Assembly: GCA_949358305.1 (NCBI GenBank)
Contig: OX442314.1
Span: forward strand, 35,831,608 to 35,895,607
From: Strigamia acuminata
Lineage: Eukaryota > Arthropoda > Chilopoda > Geophilomorpha > Linotaeniidae
DNA length: 64,000 bases
Reading direction: 5' to 3'
The notes beneath the pieces were generated by a model, which saw nothing but the letters and a program-made list of their open reading frames with translations, had not been told where the DNA came from and searched no databases. Position numbers and translations under genes: made by a program. The first letter of the stretch is position 1; each line of letters starts with the position of its first letter. This document shows, in pieces, positions 1 to 9,690 of the stretch.

Positions 1-959
1 TCATAAACATGCAAAATGTTTAAAATTGATAATCAAATCGGTGAATGCAACAGTCCTGAGTATTGGAATGCAGCCTTACAACACCTTAGGATTTATTCCC
101 AGAATTAAATTTGAAAATTTGAAATTGATTTGAATCTAGAACAAGAAGATCCAAATCCCAGGAATTTTGGACAACAACAAAAAATCGACTCCTCGAGTCA
201 ACAAACTGAGAGCAAAAAAAAGAAGAGGATGAAGTAGAAAGGCAACCTAACCAAATAGATTCACAAAAAGCAGAAATAAAAAATCCTGAAAATTCGTTCT
301 TTCTTAATCTAAATATAATAGACTAAATTCACCATAACACCCAGTTATGGATACAGGATTTGTTAAGTTTAAAGAAGTTAATTTAAAGTTATGGACAGCT
401 TGGGACTTGTAGAGGTTAGATCGAGAGACGAAGGTGCATTATCACAGAATTCTGTGGCATTATGACCCTGCGCGGTAGAAATTCAAAATCTTAAATCCGC
501 ACAGAAACAAGATAAACTTTCAATAAAAGTATATAAAAACATTTTGAACAAATAAATTCTAATTCCTGCAGCTTGAATAGTAAGTAAGACGAGTGAAAAA
601 AGTGTTATTTCCTAATTCAAATGAAGATTAGGCCTAAAATAGAATCCAAACATTTTCACACAACATTTTCATCAAGAAACATTAACTAAAACCAAACCAT
701 ACGAGTCAAAATCCATTCGAAATCCAGGTCCTTGATCACACGAATCCAAACGAAAAAGTGAAGAAATTGTCAAAAATACCGAATCGAAGGAATCCGAGAG
801 AAAAGAAAACAACGTACGAAAACGTCGCCCGAAATGGAATGAAGAGCACGCACACGTGACTGTTGCTGTGCCAACAATAAAGCATCACTATTGGTTGGAA
901 TCAACGTCAGATCGTTAATAACAGTTGTTCCCACCAGAGCGTAGCTGCAACTCTCCCCA
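1..959. repeat. Degraded retroelement copy (module A-like to module R)
   Basis: No intact gene is visible. Bases 1-540 are AT-rich and carry a degenerate version of the 'ggaatgcagtct' motif found in module A elsewhere. Bases 541-959 are module R, a non-coding block that recurs at 5276-5760 with high identity and, more diverged, at 23000-23370, 45885-46270, 52150-52575 and 61785-62160. Module R always ends near an 'aacagttgttcccacca' signature. The short reading frames here are unlikely to be genes, because the other copies do not keep them open. Confidence 0.6.
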
Positions 960-967
960 GTACTGAT

Positions 968-1446
968 TAGGCATGAGAACGGGACCGGGATATTCCCGGT
1001 CCCGGTCCCGTCCCGGTCCCGTAGCGGGATACGGGACGGGACGGGACCAGAAATTTTTTATATTACGGGATTCGGGACGGGACGGGACCAGAAACTTCGG
1101 GACACGGGACGGAACGAGACTGGCGGACTTTCAGAAAAATAAAAAAAAACATAAAAAAACATAAAAAATACATAAAAAAAACATAAAAATACATTAAAAA
1201 ACATAAAAATAACATAAAATAACATAAAAAACATAAAAAAAAACATAAAAAAACATAAAATACATAAAAATTTCGAGACATGGGACTGGTCGGAATCCGA
1301 AAATTTGAAATTTTCCGGATTCGGGACGGGTCGGGACCTGAAAATTTTAAATTTTCGGGACTCGGGACGGGACGGGACCCGAAAATTTAAATTTTCGGGA
1401 CTCGGGACGGGACGGGACCCGAAAATTGGTCCCGTTCTCATGCCTA
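968..1446. mobile_element. hAT-type non-autonomous element (MITE), 479 bp
   Basis: The ends are inverted repeats of at least 19 bases: TAGGCATGAGAACGGGACC on the left and its complement on the right. The element is flanked by the 8-bp direct repeat GTACTGAT (960-967 and 1447-1454). The related copy at about 5740 shows the empty site with one copy of this 8-mer before the next repeat. An 8-bp duplication with a TAGG start fits the hAT superfamily. The interior is tandem GGGAC units at both ends and an A-rich CATAAAAA array in the middle, with no transposase, so it would need enzyme from elsewhere. Confidence 0.85.
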
Positions 1447-1782
1447 GTACTGATGTACTGATGTCAGCTTGTTGAAGGTCTGGCTGAAGTTACCTTCTTC
1501 GTTTAAACATTACATTTGCTCACTTAAGAGTTTAAGTTATTATTATGTTTATTTGTAAAGGGCAGTTATAATTAGGATTAACTAATTCAAAGTAGCCTGA
1601 TAGCAAGCTGTAGGTGTTATGAATAGAATAATTATTCAGCTTGGGACATCCTATGTTTTACCTTTATTGCACTAGGTTTGTTTATTCTTATAGGCTACGT
1701 AGTCGGAAAATTCATGGAATCTGGCTTTTCGGAAGCTATGGACGCTCACATACTGGAAACCAATTTTTGAAATATCGGAAAG
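1447..1782. repeat. Non-coding retroelement sequence
   Basis: This is the continuation of the repeat interrupted by the hAT-type MITE, followed by AT-rich DNA leading into the integrase remnant. I see no gene, clear promoter or terminator here. Confidence 0.4.
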
Positions 1783-2160
1783 TCAGCCAACTGCACCCCC
1801 GGTTTCTTGGCCTCGTGCGGAGGAACCGTGGGTCAGGGTGCATATTGATTTTGCGGGCCCCATCCAGAATTACATGGTTCTGGTTTTGGTCGACGCGCAT
1901 TCGGGGTGGATCGAGGCGCGAGCTTTGCGGAAGGCTACATCAGCTACCACCATCCTTGCTTTAAGGCACATCTTTAGTACTTTCGGCATACCTCACCTAC
2001 TGGTGAGCGACAATGGGGCACAATTCACGTTGGCGGAATTTGCCGAATTTACTTCAAGGAATGGCATAGAACACATGTTCTCTCCTCCTTGGCATGCGCA
2101 GAGCAACGGCTTAGCCTTCTGGGAAATAGTTTTCGGGTTACACAATTCCTTTATTTGAAA
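1783..2160 (+). pseudogene. Ty3-type retrotransposon integrase core, truncated
   Basis: The frame reads an integrase catalytic core: a proline-rich lead, then the first catalytic Asp in an HIDFAGP motif, the second in VSDNGAQF, and the SNGLA motif that should come just before the catalytic Glu. The reading breaks away from the family right after SNGLA, so the Glu of the DDE triad is missing and a stop follows at about 2158. The piece has no start of its own and is a fragment of pol. It is surrounded by repeats and is not part of a working gene. Confidence 0.8.
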
Positions 2161-2700
2161 GAAAGTGATGTTAATCTGTTAACAGAATTTTTCTTCTAGT
2201 TTTGGTGTATTCTTAATTGGATCCGGAATTAAAAAGGAATTTTCACGACTTTGGTTTGCCAGTCGTCCAATTACACCTATAGAGATGGCGAATCATATTA
2301 CATTGAAGGTTTATTGAGTCTTCCATTCAAGGGAAGAAGGAAGTGGATTTGGCGTCCGTCCCGTTTGCGTTCAATCGGAGAAAGGAGCTGAGCAGCCTGC
2401 GACTCATTCACACCTCGCTCAAGAAGTGAGACAACACCTACTGGCCCAGCAAGCCCGACTGCTGGCCACATTCGAAGTGACGCCAGGCACGTGGGTGGAT
2501 CGTTGTTTGTTCTTCCTGCGGAACATAGAACCGAAAAAATCTATACCTCCACGGTGCGCCGGGCGTCGGGAAAACACGACTGACAGAAATGTTTTGTCCC
2601 CTCACCGTGACAGCATTCATTCCGTGCTTCATAATTGTACCAAGCCAGAGACGATGGGGAAAAAGAAAACGTCGTTCTAAACTGTAAGGACAGGAACGTA
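2161..2700 (+). pseudogene. Probable 3' part of a retrotransposon pol, degraded
   Basis: Bases 2339-2690 give short protein-like stretches in several frames. They follow the integrase core in the right order for the C-terminal region of the same pol, but frameshifts and stops separate them. No motif is clear enough to name. Bases 2161-2338 hold nothing I recognise. Confidence 0.35.
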
Positions 2701-3370
2701 AATGCCTACAAAATTTGCGCATGAGTCAGCGCATTTGAAATGCCTATCCAAAATTGGTCGGCACAATTTCAGATCAAAATTTGTTAGTGAGATATGCATC
2801 CAAGGTAACTATCCATATACCTCTGATATGCATCAATATCAGCGAGACTGTATTATCGCCATCCTAAATTTTGTTGCAACAGATTTTATAAAAGCCTTAA
2901 ACATAGCAAAAATGTAAATTCAAAGAGAAGAAACAAATTTGTCAAAATGGAGAGGACGTTTTTATAAGAGGAGAAAATACAACAGTAGTTTAGAGAAGCT
3001 AACTCAACGTTAAACCCTAGCAAGAGAGGGATAAAAATTTAGGTCATGCAATCAAATAGAGAAGGTAAGAGCAGTAAAAATCAAATCTCAGACAGCTTTC
3101 GCCACTCCACCTCGCCAGATTTAATTTACTTTAGGTTATCGACTCAGTTTGGAGCCAGATAGTAGTCCAAGGTATTTTTCATGGCTATCTGGTGTTTGCA
3201 AAATTTCTAAATTTTTATGTTATATGGAATGCAGTCTTGGAACCCGCGTGAGCATCAAACCCCAACTGCTTCCTCAAACAGATTCAAACTGTACCTAAAC
3301 AAAATCACACAAAAACAGAAAAAGAAACAACTCCAAACTCGGATCAGTGCCACCAAATCTGAGTAAAATA
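2701..3370. repeat. Gag-tail remnant and non-coding leader of an env-bearing LTR family
   Basis: A short frame ends in FIKALNIAKM at about 2888-2917, matching the C-terminus (FIKAVNTAKM) of the gag-like ORF at 21631. The DNA after it (2918-3240) aligns with 21859-22200 and in part with 29940-30045, including the 'gagaagctaactca' stretch. The three places are copies of one element. Bases 3240-3370 are AT-rich with no gene. Confidence 0.5.
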
Positions 3371-3372
3371 AA

Positions 3373-3657
3373 CGCCTTTTACAGGTGAACTTATAGACAT
3401 CGACGAAAAAAATCTACAAGATTGGATCGACAAACAATCGTCTCCACTAGAAAAGGACTTAGAACAAGAAAATGAAATGCATGTTTCAAAGAAAAATGAA
3501 ATCATCAAGAAATTGCGCGACGCAGTTATGAAACGTTTCTATAATTATCTTCAATATTGGACCCCTAAAATTCACAAAACACGCGAGGCTTTTGTTGCTG
3601 ATTTCAAAATCAAACTTAATTTAGGACTGGAAAAATTAATAAAAAAATTTTAGTCGA
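3373..3657 (+). pseudogene. Open frame of an env-like or unknown retroelement protein
   Basis: An open frame of about 90 codons runs from an acceptor-like 'ttttacag' to a TAG, with no ATG at its left end. It is charged and helix-prone, with a KKNEIIKKLRDAVMKRF stretch, then an aromatic YNYLQYW. It lies just upstream of the membrane-anchor frame at 3902 and so may be the ectodomain side of the same protein. I recognise no family, and the link to env is inference from position. Confidence 0.35.
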
Positions 3658-3901
3658 ATACTGTAACCAAGCACATTACAGACAACAGATTGAAAAGCAA
3701 CAGAAATTTTTCTAACACATTATAATCACATATGCAAATAATTAGTGCATAGCTGGTCCAACTGCGAGAGCATTACAGGATCGACACAGGAAAGAGGAAG
3801 AGTCAATTCACTAAAAACCAGAAACCGTGTAAGTGACCACTTAGATAAGGATAGATACAGCCGCTGCTATGAGATGAATTCGACTGAGAAAATACACCCA
3901 T

Positions 3902-4048
3902 TTTAGTTTCGAACAAGCATTGATCGTCTTATTGATATTACTTTTAAGTTTTTCCATTTATATCAATTTTAAGATAATAGAAAAACTAATTGAAAGTGAA
4001 AACAAATCCAATTTACTCAGAGAAATCATAGCTAAAATCCCTCCTTAA
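3902..4048 (+). pseudogene. C-terminal membrane anchor of an env-like retroelement protein
   Basis: The frame is 48 codons, with no start in frame. It begins SFEQALIVLL, has a hydrophobic segment of about 18 residues, and ends in a charged cytoplasmic tail of about 25 residues before TAA. A copy at 26017-26163 has the same 48-codon length and mostly conservative changes. A third at 34000-34147 is broken by a 2-base loss. Shared length and an intact frame in two diverged copies show this was a translated membrane segment. Its place at the 3' end of the element, before long non-coding modules, fits env. Confidence 0.55.
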
Positions 4049-4633
4049 ATTTTCCCGGAACCAAATACAAATACAAATTAAGTTTGTTAAGTAAGTAGTT
4101 AAGTGTATTTCACTTTTGCTATTTTGTTGTTTTCTTTGGTGATTTGTCATTTTGGGTCTTCTTGGGTTTTTTAAGAGCTGCCCAAATTGATTTGCTAGTC
4201 AAGAAGGATAAAAGATAAAAGATTGAATTATTGTAAATTGGAAATTAAAATAGTTATTGAAAGGAATTTATTTCCCTACGAAGTATGAGTTTGAATTGTT
4301 TGGAGCTCAGTTAGTGGAGCAGGTCATCCTACCCACACACTAATCAAATTTACAATTCAAGTGTTCGACAGAACTGTATAGTAATTAGAATATATGAAAT
4401 GCAGTCTTACAGAACTCGAATATCGATTAAATTTCATTTTTGGCAAATGCTACAATCATGCAGTCTTTCAATACCAAATTTTATGCATGAAATTTCGTTT
4501 CTGGTAAACGTTACACTCATTTAATGGAATGCAGTCTTCCACAACCCAATTCATTGTGTCAAATTAAAGCACAAATTCCACAAAAAGTAAAAGAAAAGTT
4601 TCCAAAAAAATAGATAAGAGATAGGAAGAGAAC
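4049..4633. repeat. Retroelement 3' non-coding DNA (module A)
   Basis: The sequence after the env-like stop aligns with 34148-34660. It includes a 'ttaaatttcatttttggcaa' block and two copies of 'ggaatgcagtctt', which also recur at 45590, 51325 and 60020. It is AT-rich, with no ORF, and is probably part of a long LTR. Confidence 0.55.
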
Positions 4634-4830
4634 ATGGAAACTTCAAACCAGGAGTTTCAAGAATGGGAACAAAAACAAGAATCCAAATTCCAAGACCAGA
4701 GCTCTCATTCAGTACCACTGGAACGACGGCCAGGGTCCGGGGGCAACCACGAGGAGGTAGAGAGTTGGATTTGCTGCCCCCAAATCACTTTTTTTAAATG
4801 GGCAACGACTACGTTGATAAAAAGAAGGAA
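4634..4830. repeat. Module B copy
   Basis: This block of about 180 bases contains 'gagctctcattcagtacc', then a G-rich 'ggtccgggggcaaccacg' and 'gagagttggatttgctgcc'. Copies lie at 22551-22715, 30979-31150, 34657-34830, 45645-45700, 51538-51680, 60240-60415 and 61084-61400. The frame is not kept between copies, so it is a conserved nucleic-acid segment, possibly promoter or packaging sequence, not a gene. Confidence 0.65.
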
Positions 4831-4999
4831 TAACAGCAAAAAAACGAAACAATATAATTGAAATTGGAGAGCACTCACGAGGTCACTTCACCCCAATTAA
4901 GCCTCCTCACATCAAATCGCGTCTCGTAGCCACTTGGTTTTAAATAAACTGCATGAAATAAACCTATTTTAAAAGAACGAAAAAGATTGATAAAATTGT

Positions 5000-5275
5000 A
5001 CAGTTAGATGAAAAAGAGGATAGTTTATACTACAAAAACGACAACGTAAAAATGGCGGAAACCTGGGAACGAAATGGAACATTTTTACCATCAATCGAAT
5101 CGATTAAGCTTTGCGGTATCACCTAAATAAAATCGCCGCGAAGCTGATGAACACGACCACGCAAACAACTGAATTCGATGGTAAATGATTCTGGACATAT
5201 ATCTCACGAGTTCTTTCGAACTTTGCGCTGCCCAAAACGACGACTGTTCGACTCTTAACGGAAGTAGAAAAACAT
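5000..5275. repeat. Module C copy with a recurrent mini-ORF
   Basis: Module C recurs at 22860-23000, 35065-35330 and 60690-60920. It contains a Kozak-like aaaATGGCGG at 5052, opening a frame of 24 codons that begins MAETWERNGTFLP. The copy at 35084 begins MAETSERNGTFLP and the one at 60731 starts similarly. The start site and first dozen residues are more stable than the rest. It may be a short upstream ORF in an LTR transcript or chance conservation. Confidence 0.45.
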
Positions 5276-5760
5276 TTTTGAACAAACAAATTCTAATTCC
5301 TGCAGCTTGAATAGTAAGACAAGTGAAAATGTGTTATTCCCTGATTCAAATGAAGATTAGGCCTAAAATAGAATCCAAACATTTTCACACATGAAGAAAT
5401 CAAGAAACATTAACTAAAACCAAACCATACGAGTCAAAATCCATTCGAAATCCAGAAACATTAACTAAAACCAAACCATACGAGTCAAAATCCATTCGAA
5501 ATCCAAGTCCTTGATCACACGAATCCAAACGAAAAATGAAGAAATTGTGAAAAATACCGAATCGAAGGAATCCGAGAGAAAAGAAAACAACGTACGAAAA
5601 CGTCGCCCGAAATGGAATGAAGAGCACGCACACGTGACTGTTGCTGTGCCAACAATAAAGCATCACTATTGGTTGGAATCAACGTCGGATCGTTAATAAC
5701 AGTTGTTCCCACCAGAGCGTAGCTGCAACTCTCCCCAGTACTGATGTACTGATGTCAGCC
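5276..5760. repeat. Module R copy (empty site of the hAT-type MITE)
   Basis: This is the closest relative of 541-1470 and lacks the MITE, which is how the 8-bp target duplication there can be read. A 51-base stretch is tandemly duplicated at about 5403-5504. No gene is seen. Confidence 0.65.
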
Positions 5761-6726
5761 TGTTTAAACATTACATTTGGTCACATAAAAGTTAGAGTAG
5801 AGTTTAAGTTATGATTATGTTTATTATTGTAAGTTTTCTTTATTGGTGTCAACCTATTCTTTACTCACTTTTTTTTACGCATTCAAAGTGCATTAAAGTC
5901 TTTTCTCTTCACCCTTGAAAACAAGCCTGTTTTCATTGCGTCTCACCGTCGTCTCGCTCACAACAGGACGATTAGCAAGTCTGCAAGGCGAGTTGCCGGG
6001 TCGCATGTCTATCGACCGCATCTCGCACCGTTTCTCGCCATTCGAGCAAACCCGCCCGCAACATTTTTCTGGTGCCATGCCTGCCAGGATCTCTCGCGCA
6101 TCACGGAAGTGCCCTCGACGAATCTGGAGCCCTCGTCTCGTCGTGTCCTCCAGCGCTGCCCACGCCTGTCGATCGAATCAAGTGGTACGCCTCAGCCGTA
6201 CAAGCTCCGCCGCGAGCCAAGAGTTAAGTTGGAGATTCAGGGGTTCACATTCGCCCGGGATTTCCACGTATCCGTGACTCGGAAAGCGATTCGAAAAAGT
6301 ACTACAACGTACTGTAACACACTATAGGATTGATTTATCGCAATGCAATTCGGAACGTTTCACGGCATACACACTTTCAGTCTATTCTCTGACATTGACT
6401 TTGGGAAAAAGATATTGGTCTTTGGCTGGGCTTTTCATTCCTTTCTCTGTACTGTAACACTGCAACACATTTTCTAAGCTTATATTTCAAACAGTCTGCA
6501 TTCTTAAGCGTGCAATTATAGGACCAAGAAAAGTGGTAATGGCCAGAAGAAGGGTTAAAACTACCGTACAAAGAAAAGAATCTACAAAAGTAGGGATCAT
6601 CGTAACCATGCGGCCACCAACCTCAATTTTAATATTAAACTCATAAAATTTTTATTATTTTTAGGACGGTGACAATTATGGCTACCTGCAGTAAAGGTAA
6701 ATTTTGATTGTTTTTTACCTTAGCAC
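5761..6726. other. GC-richer segment with overlapping open frames, unassigned
   Basis: Bases 5900-6330 are clearly GC-richer than the surroundings. They are open in two plus-strand frames (5915-6277 and 6109-6327) and partly on the minus strand. Neither plus frame has a motif I know. The composition resembles the 5' leader or gag of an LTR element, like the GC-rich block at 62300-64000. Bases 6330-6726 are AT-rich and appear empty. The region ends at the target site of the Ty3 element. Confidence 0.3.
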
Positions 6727-7359
6727 TGTGACCAGCTGCCCACTCATGCTGTGTCACTTCACTGCAACACACGGCGCTTCCCAGCTCTCGCGCACCTCGT
6801 GTGTTTCTCGTGCGCGACCTGGCGCGGTCCCCCGCACCAGGTGGAGCTGTTGGTCATTGGCTCCGGCCAATTGGGAACCGGAAGTGCCCCTTCCGGAAGT
6901 GGTGGGCCCCGCAGAAGCCCGACAGTTGATTCTTGACCAGCATGGCGAACGGTCGCTTTCCGACCTTCTTCGCAATGCCGATCATAGTTGAGACCCGAAG
7001 GACCGACGCAGCAATGCTGTCGCCGGTCGGGACCTGAGCGTCCAACACGCCGTGTTCGCCGCACGTTTCTAAAGAACGTCGCGACGACGCGGCACAAACT
7101 GCGATAACCGATCTCACGTGTCATGGCGATCTACCGATTGCCGTGCCACGTGGTCGAATCAGGAATAGCGGCAAAACCGCTATTACATTTGGGAAATACA
7201 CCTTGAGACACCATATCATACCCCTAGACAACAATAAAGCAATAACCAAAACCTAAACTTGTGTCTCTGTTGTATTTCGTGGATTGAATCATCGTGTGTG
7301 TTGCGTCCAGCGCCTCGCGGTCCTCCCCAGACCACGTGGCGTCCGTCCGAACACTCACA
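6727..7359 (+). repeat. 5' LTR of the Ty3 element
   Basis: This 633-bp direct repeat has TG...CA ends and is identical, as far as I can read, to 16864-17496. It is GC-rich for the window. An AATAAA polyadenylation signal lies at 7233-7238, about 125 bases before the LTR end, so the R region probably ends soon after it. Short open frames inside are shadows of the composition. Confidence 0.93.
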
Positions 7360-7363
7360 ATTG

Positions 7364-7381
7364 TGGGCCCGTCCGAGATTT
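7364..7381 (+). other. Candidate tRNA primer-binding site
   Basis: Four bases after the LTR, the sequence starts TGGGCCCGTCCGAGATTT. TGG is the complement of the tRNA CCA end, and the following bases keep looking like the complement of an acceptor stem and T arm. I cannot name the tRNA. Confidence 0.5.
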
Positions 7382-9690
7382 TGAACTCTCTGGCGAAAAA
7401 TTTTTGTTTACTGATGGTGCAAAACACCATATTAGACAAATCTCCTTTCTTTCAAAAGAGGGGGAAACTTCTTTGGTCATGGTTGTGACAGGGGGTCAGC
7501 AAGCGAAACGGCCGCTAATCGCTGACCATTGGACCCTGATTTGACAAAAATTTTTGGCTGTGCATGTCCAGCTTGCCTGGGTAATGGCAAGCAGGGACTT
7601 ACACTAGCCATACTTTCCAAAAGTCTCCTATTTCTCTCTAGCTCAGCTTAAACAACTGGGTGGTTGGGAGGGGAATATGATTCTGAACCTTGCTTTTATT
7701 TTTATTTTCTTGGTGCGAAGCCCATGTAAAGTAATGGCACTATAACTGCAGAGTTTTTGAACCTGATTAGAGGAGGAGGCGCGTTGGTGGCCACCAACAA
7801 GCCAAAACCCACAGGGGATAGGCGGTTACGCTAAAACCAATGCGGGCATAATCCAATTGCCACACTGCAGCCAATGGTTCCATTATGGGCCGGGCGAGGA
7901 AGCGTTGCAATGAACTGAGCTTTGAGCACAAGACCTTTTGAAGACTGGGGTATTACCCGGTATCCAGGTCGCTACTACGGGGAAGTTGCCTTGACTTACT
8001 CAGGATGCACTGAGCGGTGGTCAAATAAATTGGATCTGGGTAGCGGCGAAGTGCTGGCAAGCATGGGAAAACTGGCTTGGAGGTTGCTGTGGCGATTCAT
8101 TAGCTCTGAATTGCCCTGCGGTCACTCAAAGTGCTGGAATACCAAGTTCATTCCGTTCTAATTCCTACCCTGTCCCAGGTACTGGTCAGAAACAGTTGCA
8201 AGTTGTTGCGCACAACCCAAGAACTGTGGAGACTGGGACTTGGACAGCGGGGCGGGCTGCCGGAGGTACGGGGATACCGATGGTGAAGTGCCCGAATGAT
8301 ACAGAGAGCTCGTTAGGGCGTAGGAACGATATCTGTATATTCAGGTAGCTACCAGCTTTGAAAAAAGACTGGGAATCTAGCCTGTAACTTTATTTTCAAT
8401 ATTTTATTCACCTTTTTTTAAACTTTTCGAGTTGTTACTGGTTGTGTAGAGACTGTGCTCGAACCACAGTTTTAAAGCAATCTTTGCAATTTGGGAACTT
8501 TATATTTTTACTTACACTTTTTTCATTTTTCTTTCTCTTCAATTTTTACTTCTCTATCTATTATTTTCATGGTTTCCTTGGACTCCACACCTGACAGTAG
8601 ATATCATTGCAATTGAATACAAGTATTTCATGCCGGGCGGTATACAGCACCAAATGGAAGGTGATATGGCTTCGAGATGGCAGCTGAAGGGTGGGACCCA
8701 GGGAGACTAGGGACAACAGGTGTGTTTGCCTTCTACTTTTAAAATATATCTGATTGTCCCAAACAAACAACCACTTCATTGGGATGAGCAGACATTCCAG
8801 TGTAGGCACGTTTCTGTCGAGAAGGCAGCCTCGTGCAGACTGAGGTGAAGGCCTCAGCGTAGGCGAGCGGGCGCAATTGCTATTTTCTTGGGGCAGAAGG
8901 AGAGAACTAGTAATATCCCTGTTTATTTCTGCAGACTTCTGCTAAAAATTGTAAGTTTTGGGGTGATTTTCTTGGGAACTTCACACATCTTTTATCATTT
9001 TTTCATTGTATTTTTTCTTGTCTTTCTTCTTTTTAAATTGTGAATTCTACTTCTTTGTTGCAAAACAATAAAGTTGTGGGGTTATTTTGTGTATTCTACT
9101 TCTTTGTTGCAAAAACAATAAAGTTGTGGGATTAATTAACGCTTTTGCGTGTCACTTTACCGTTGTTTTAACAATGGTAAAAACCATTCGTTTGGTAATG
9201 TCGAAGCTTTTGGGACATGATTTGAGTGCTTTTACAAAGTACAAAAGTCATGTTTCTTTGGAATCAGACCATTTATGATCTGGTTCTATGGCTTCTAGTA
9301 CCAAACAAATCACCTTCTGTTGTTTTCGAAAAGTTGGTTTTTCTGCAAAAACAGAAAAATCAGATCTTTTTGTGGTCAAAATTCTTGATTTTTTTCAAAA
9401 ATCAAAGATGGCGACCCGGAAACAATAGGAAAACCATGTGGAAACCTAAGATTTTTCCAGAAATTCTGGAATTTCGAGAAACTAAAGTTTTTTGGAACTC
9501 TGGGAAATAACTTCTGAAAATTTCGAACCAATCACGTGATTTATGGGGATAATGGGGGGGAGTGACATCACTAATCCCTCCCCCATGAATGGCTAAATTT
9601 CACAACGTTGCTGATCCGTAATTGGTCGCAAACTAATCCTTTGCATCCATTTTGTTTTCTGCGGACCTGTTCTCCGGCACATTGTAGTCA
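7382..9690 (+). other. Long untranslated leader of the Ty3 element
   Basis: About 2.3 kb separates the primer-binding site from the gag ATG. The first part (7400-8350) has mixed composition, the rest is AT-rich. No frame here is long enough or has a motif to call a gene. A block of about 35 bases around 'ctacttctttgttgcaaa' plus AATAAAGTTGTGGG occurs twice at 9044-9135, so two extra AATAAA signals lie upstream of gag. The leader could hold packaging or ribosome-entry structure, or an older insertion carried along by the element. Confidence 0.55.

Noticed and set aside
1058-1441. 127-codon minus-strand frame rich in Phe and Tyr
   Set aside because: It lies entirely in the GGGAC and CATAAAA simple repeats of the hAT-type MITE.
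5400-5712. Minus-strand open frames in module R, repeated in several copies
   Set aside because: They are open because module R is duplicated. The same frames break in the more diverged copies, and no motif is present.
6751-7124. Several overlapping frames inside both LTRs
   Set aside because: They occur identically in the two LTRs, overlap on both strands and follow GC composition; no motif.
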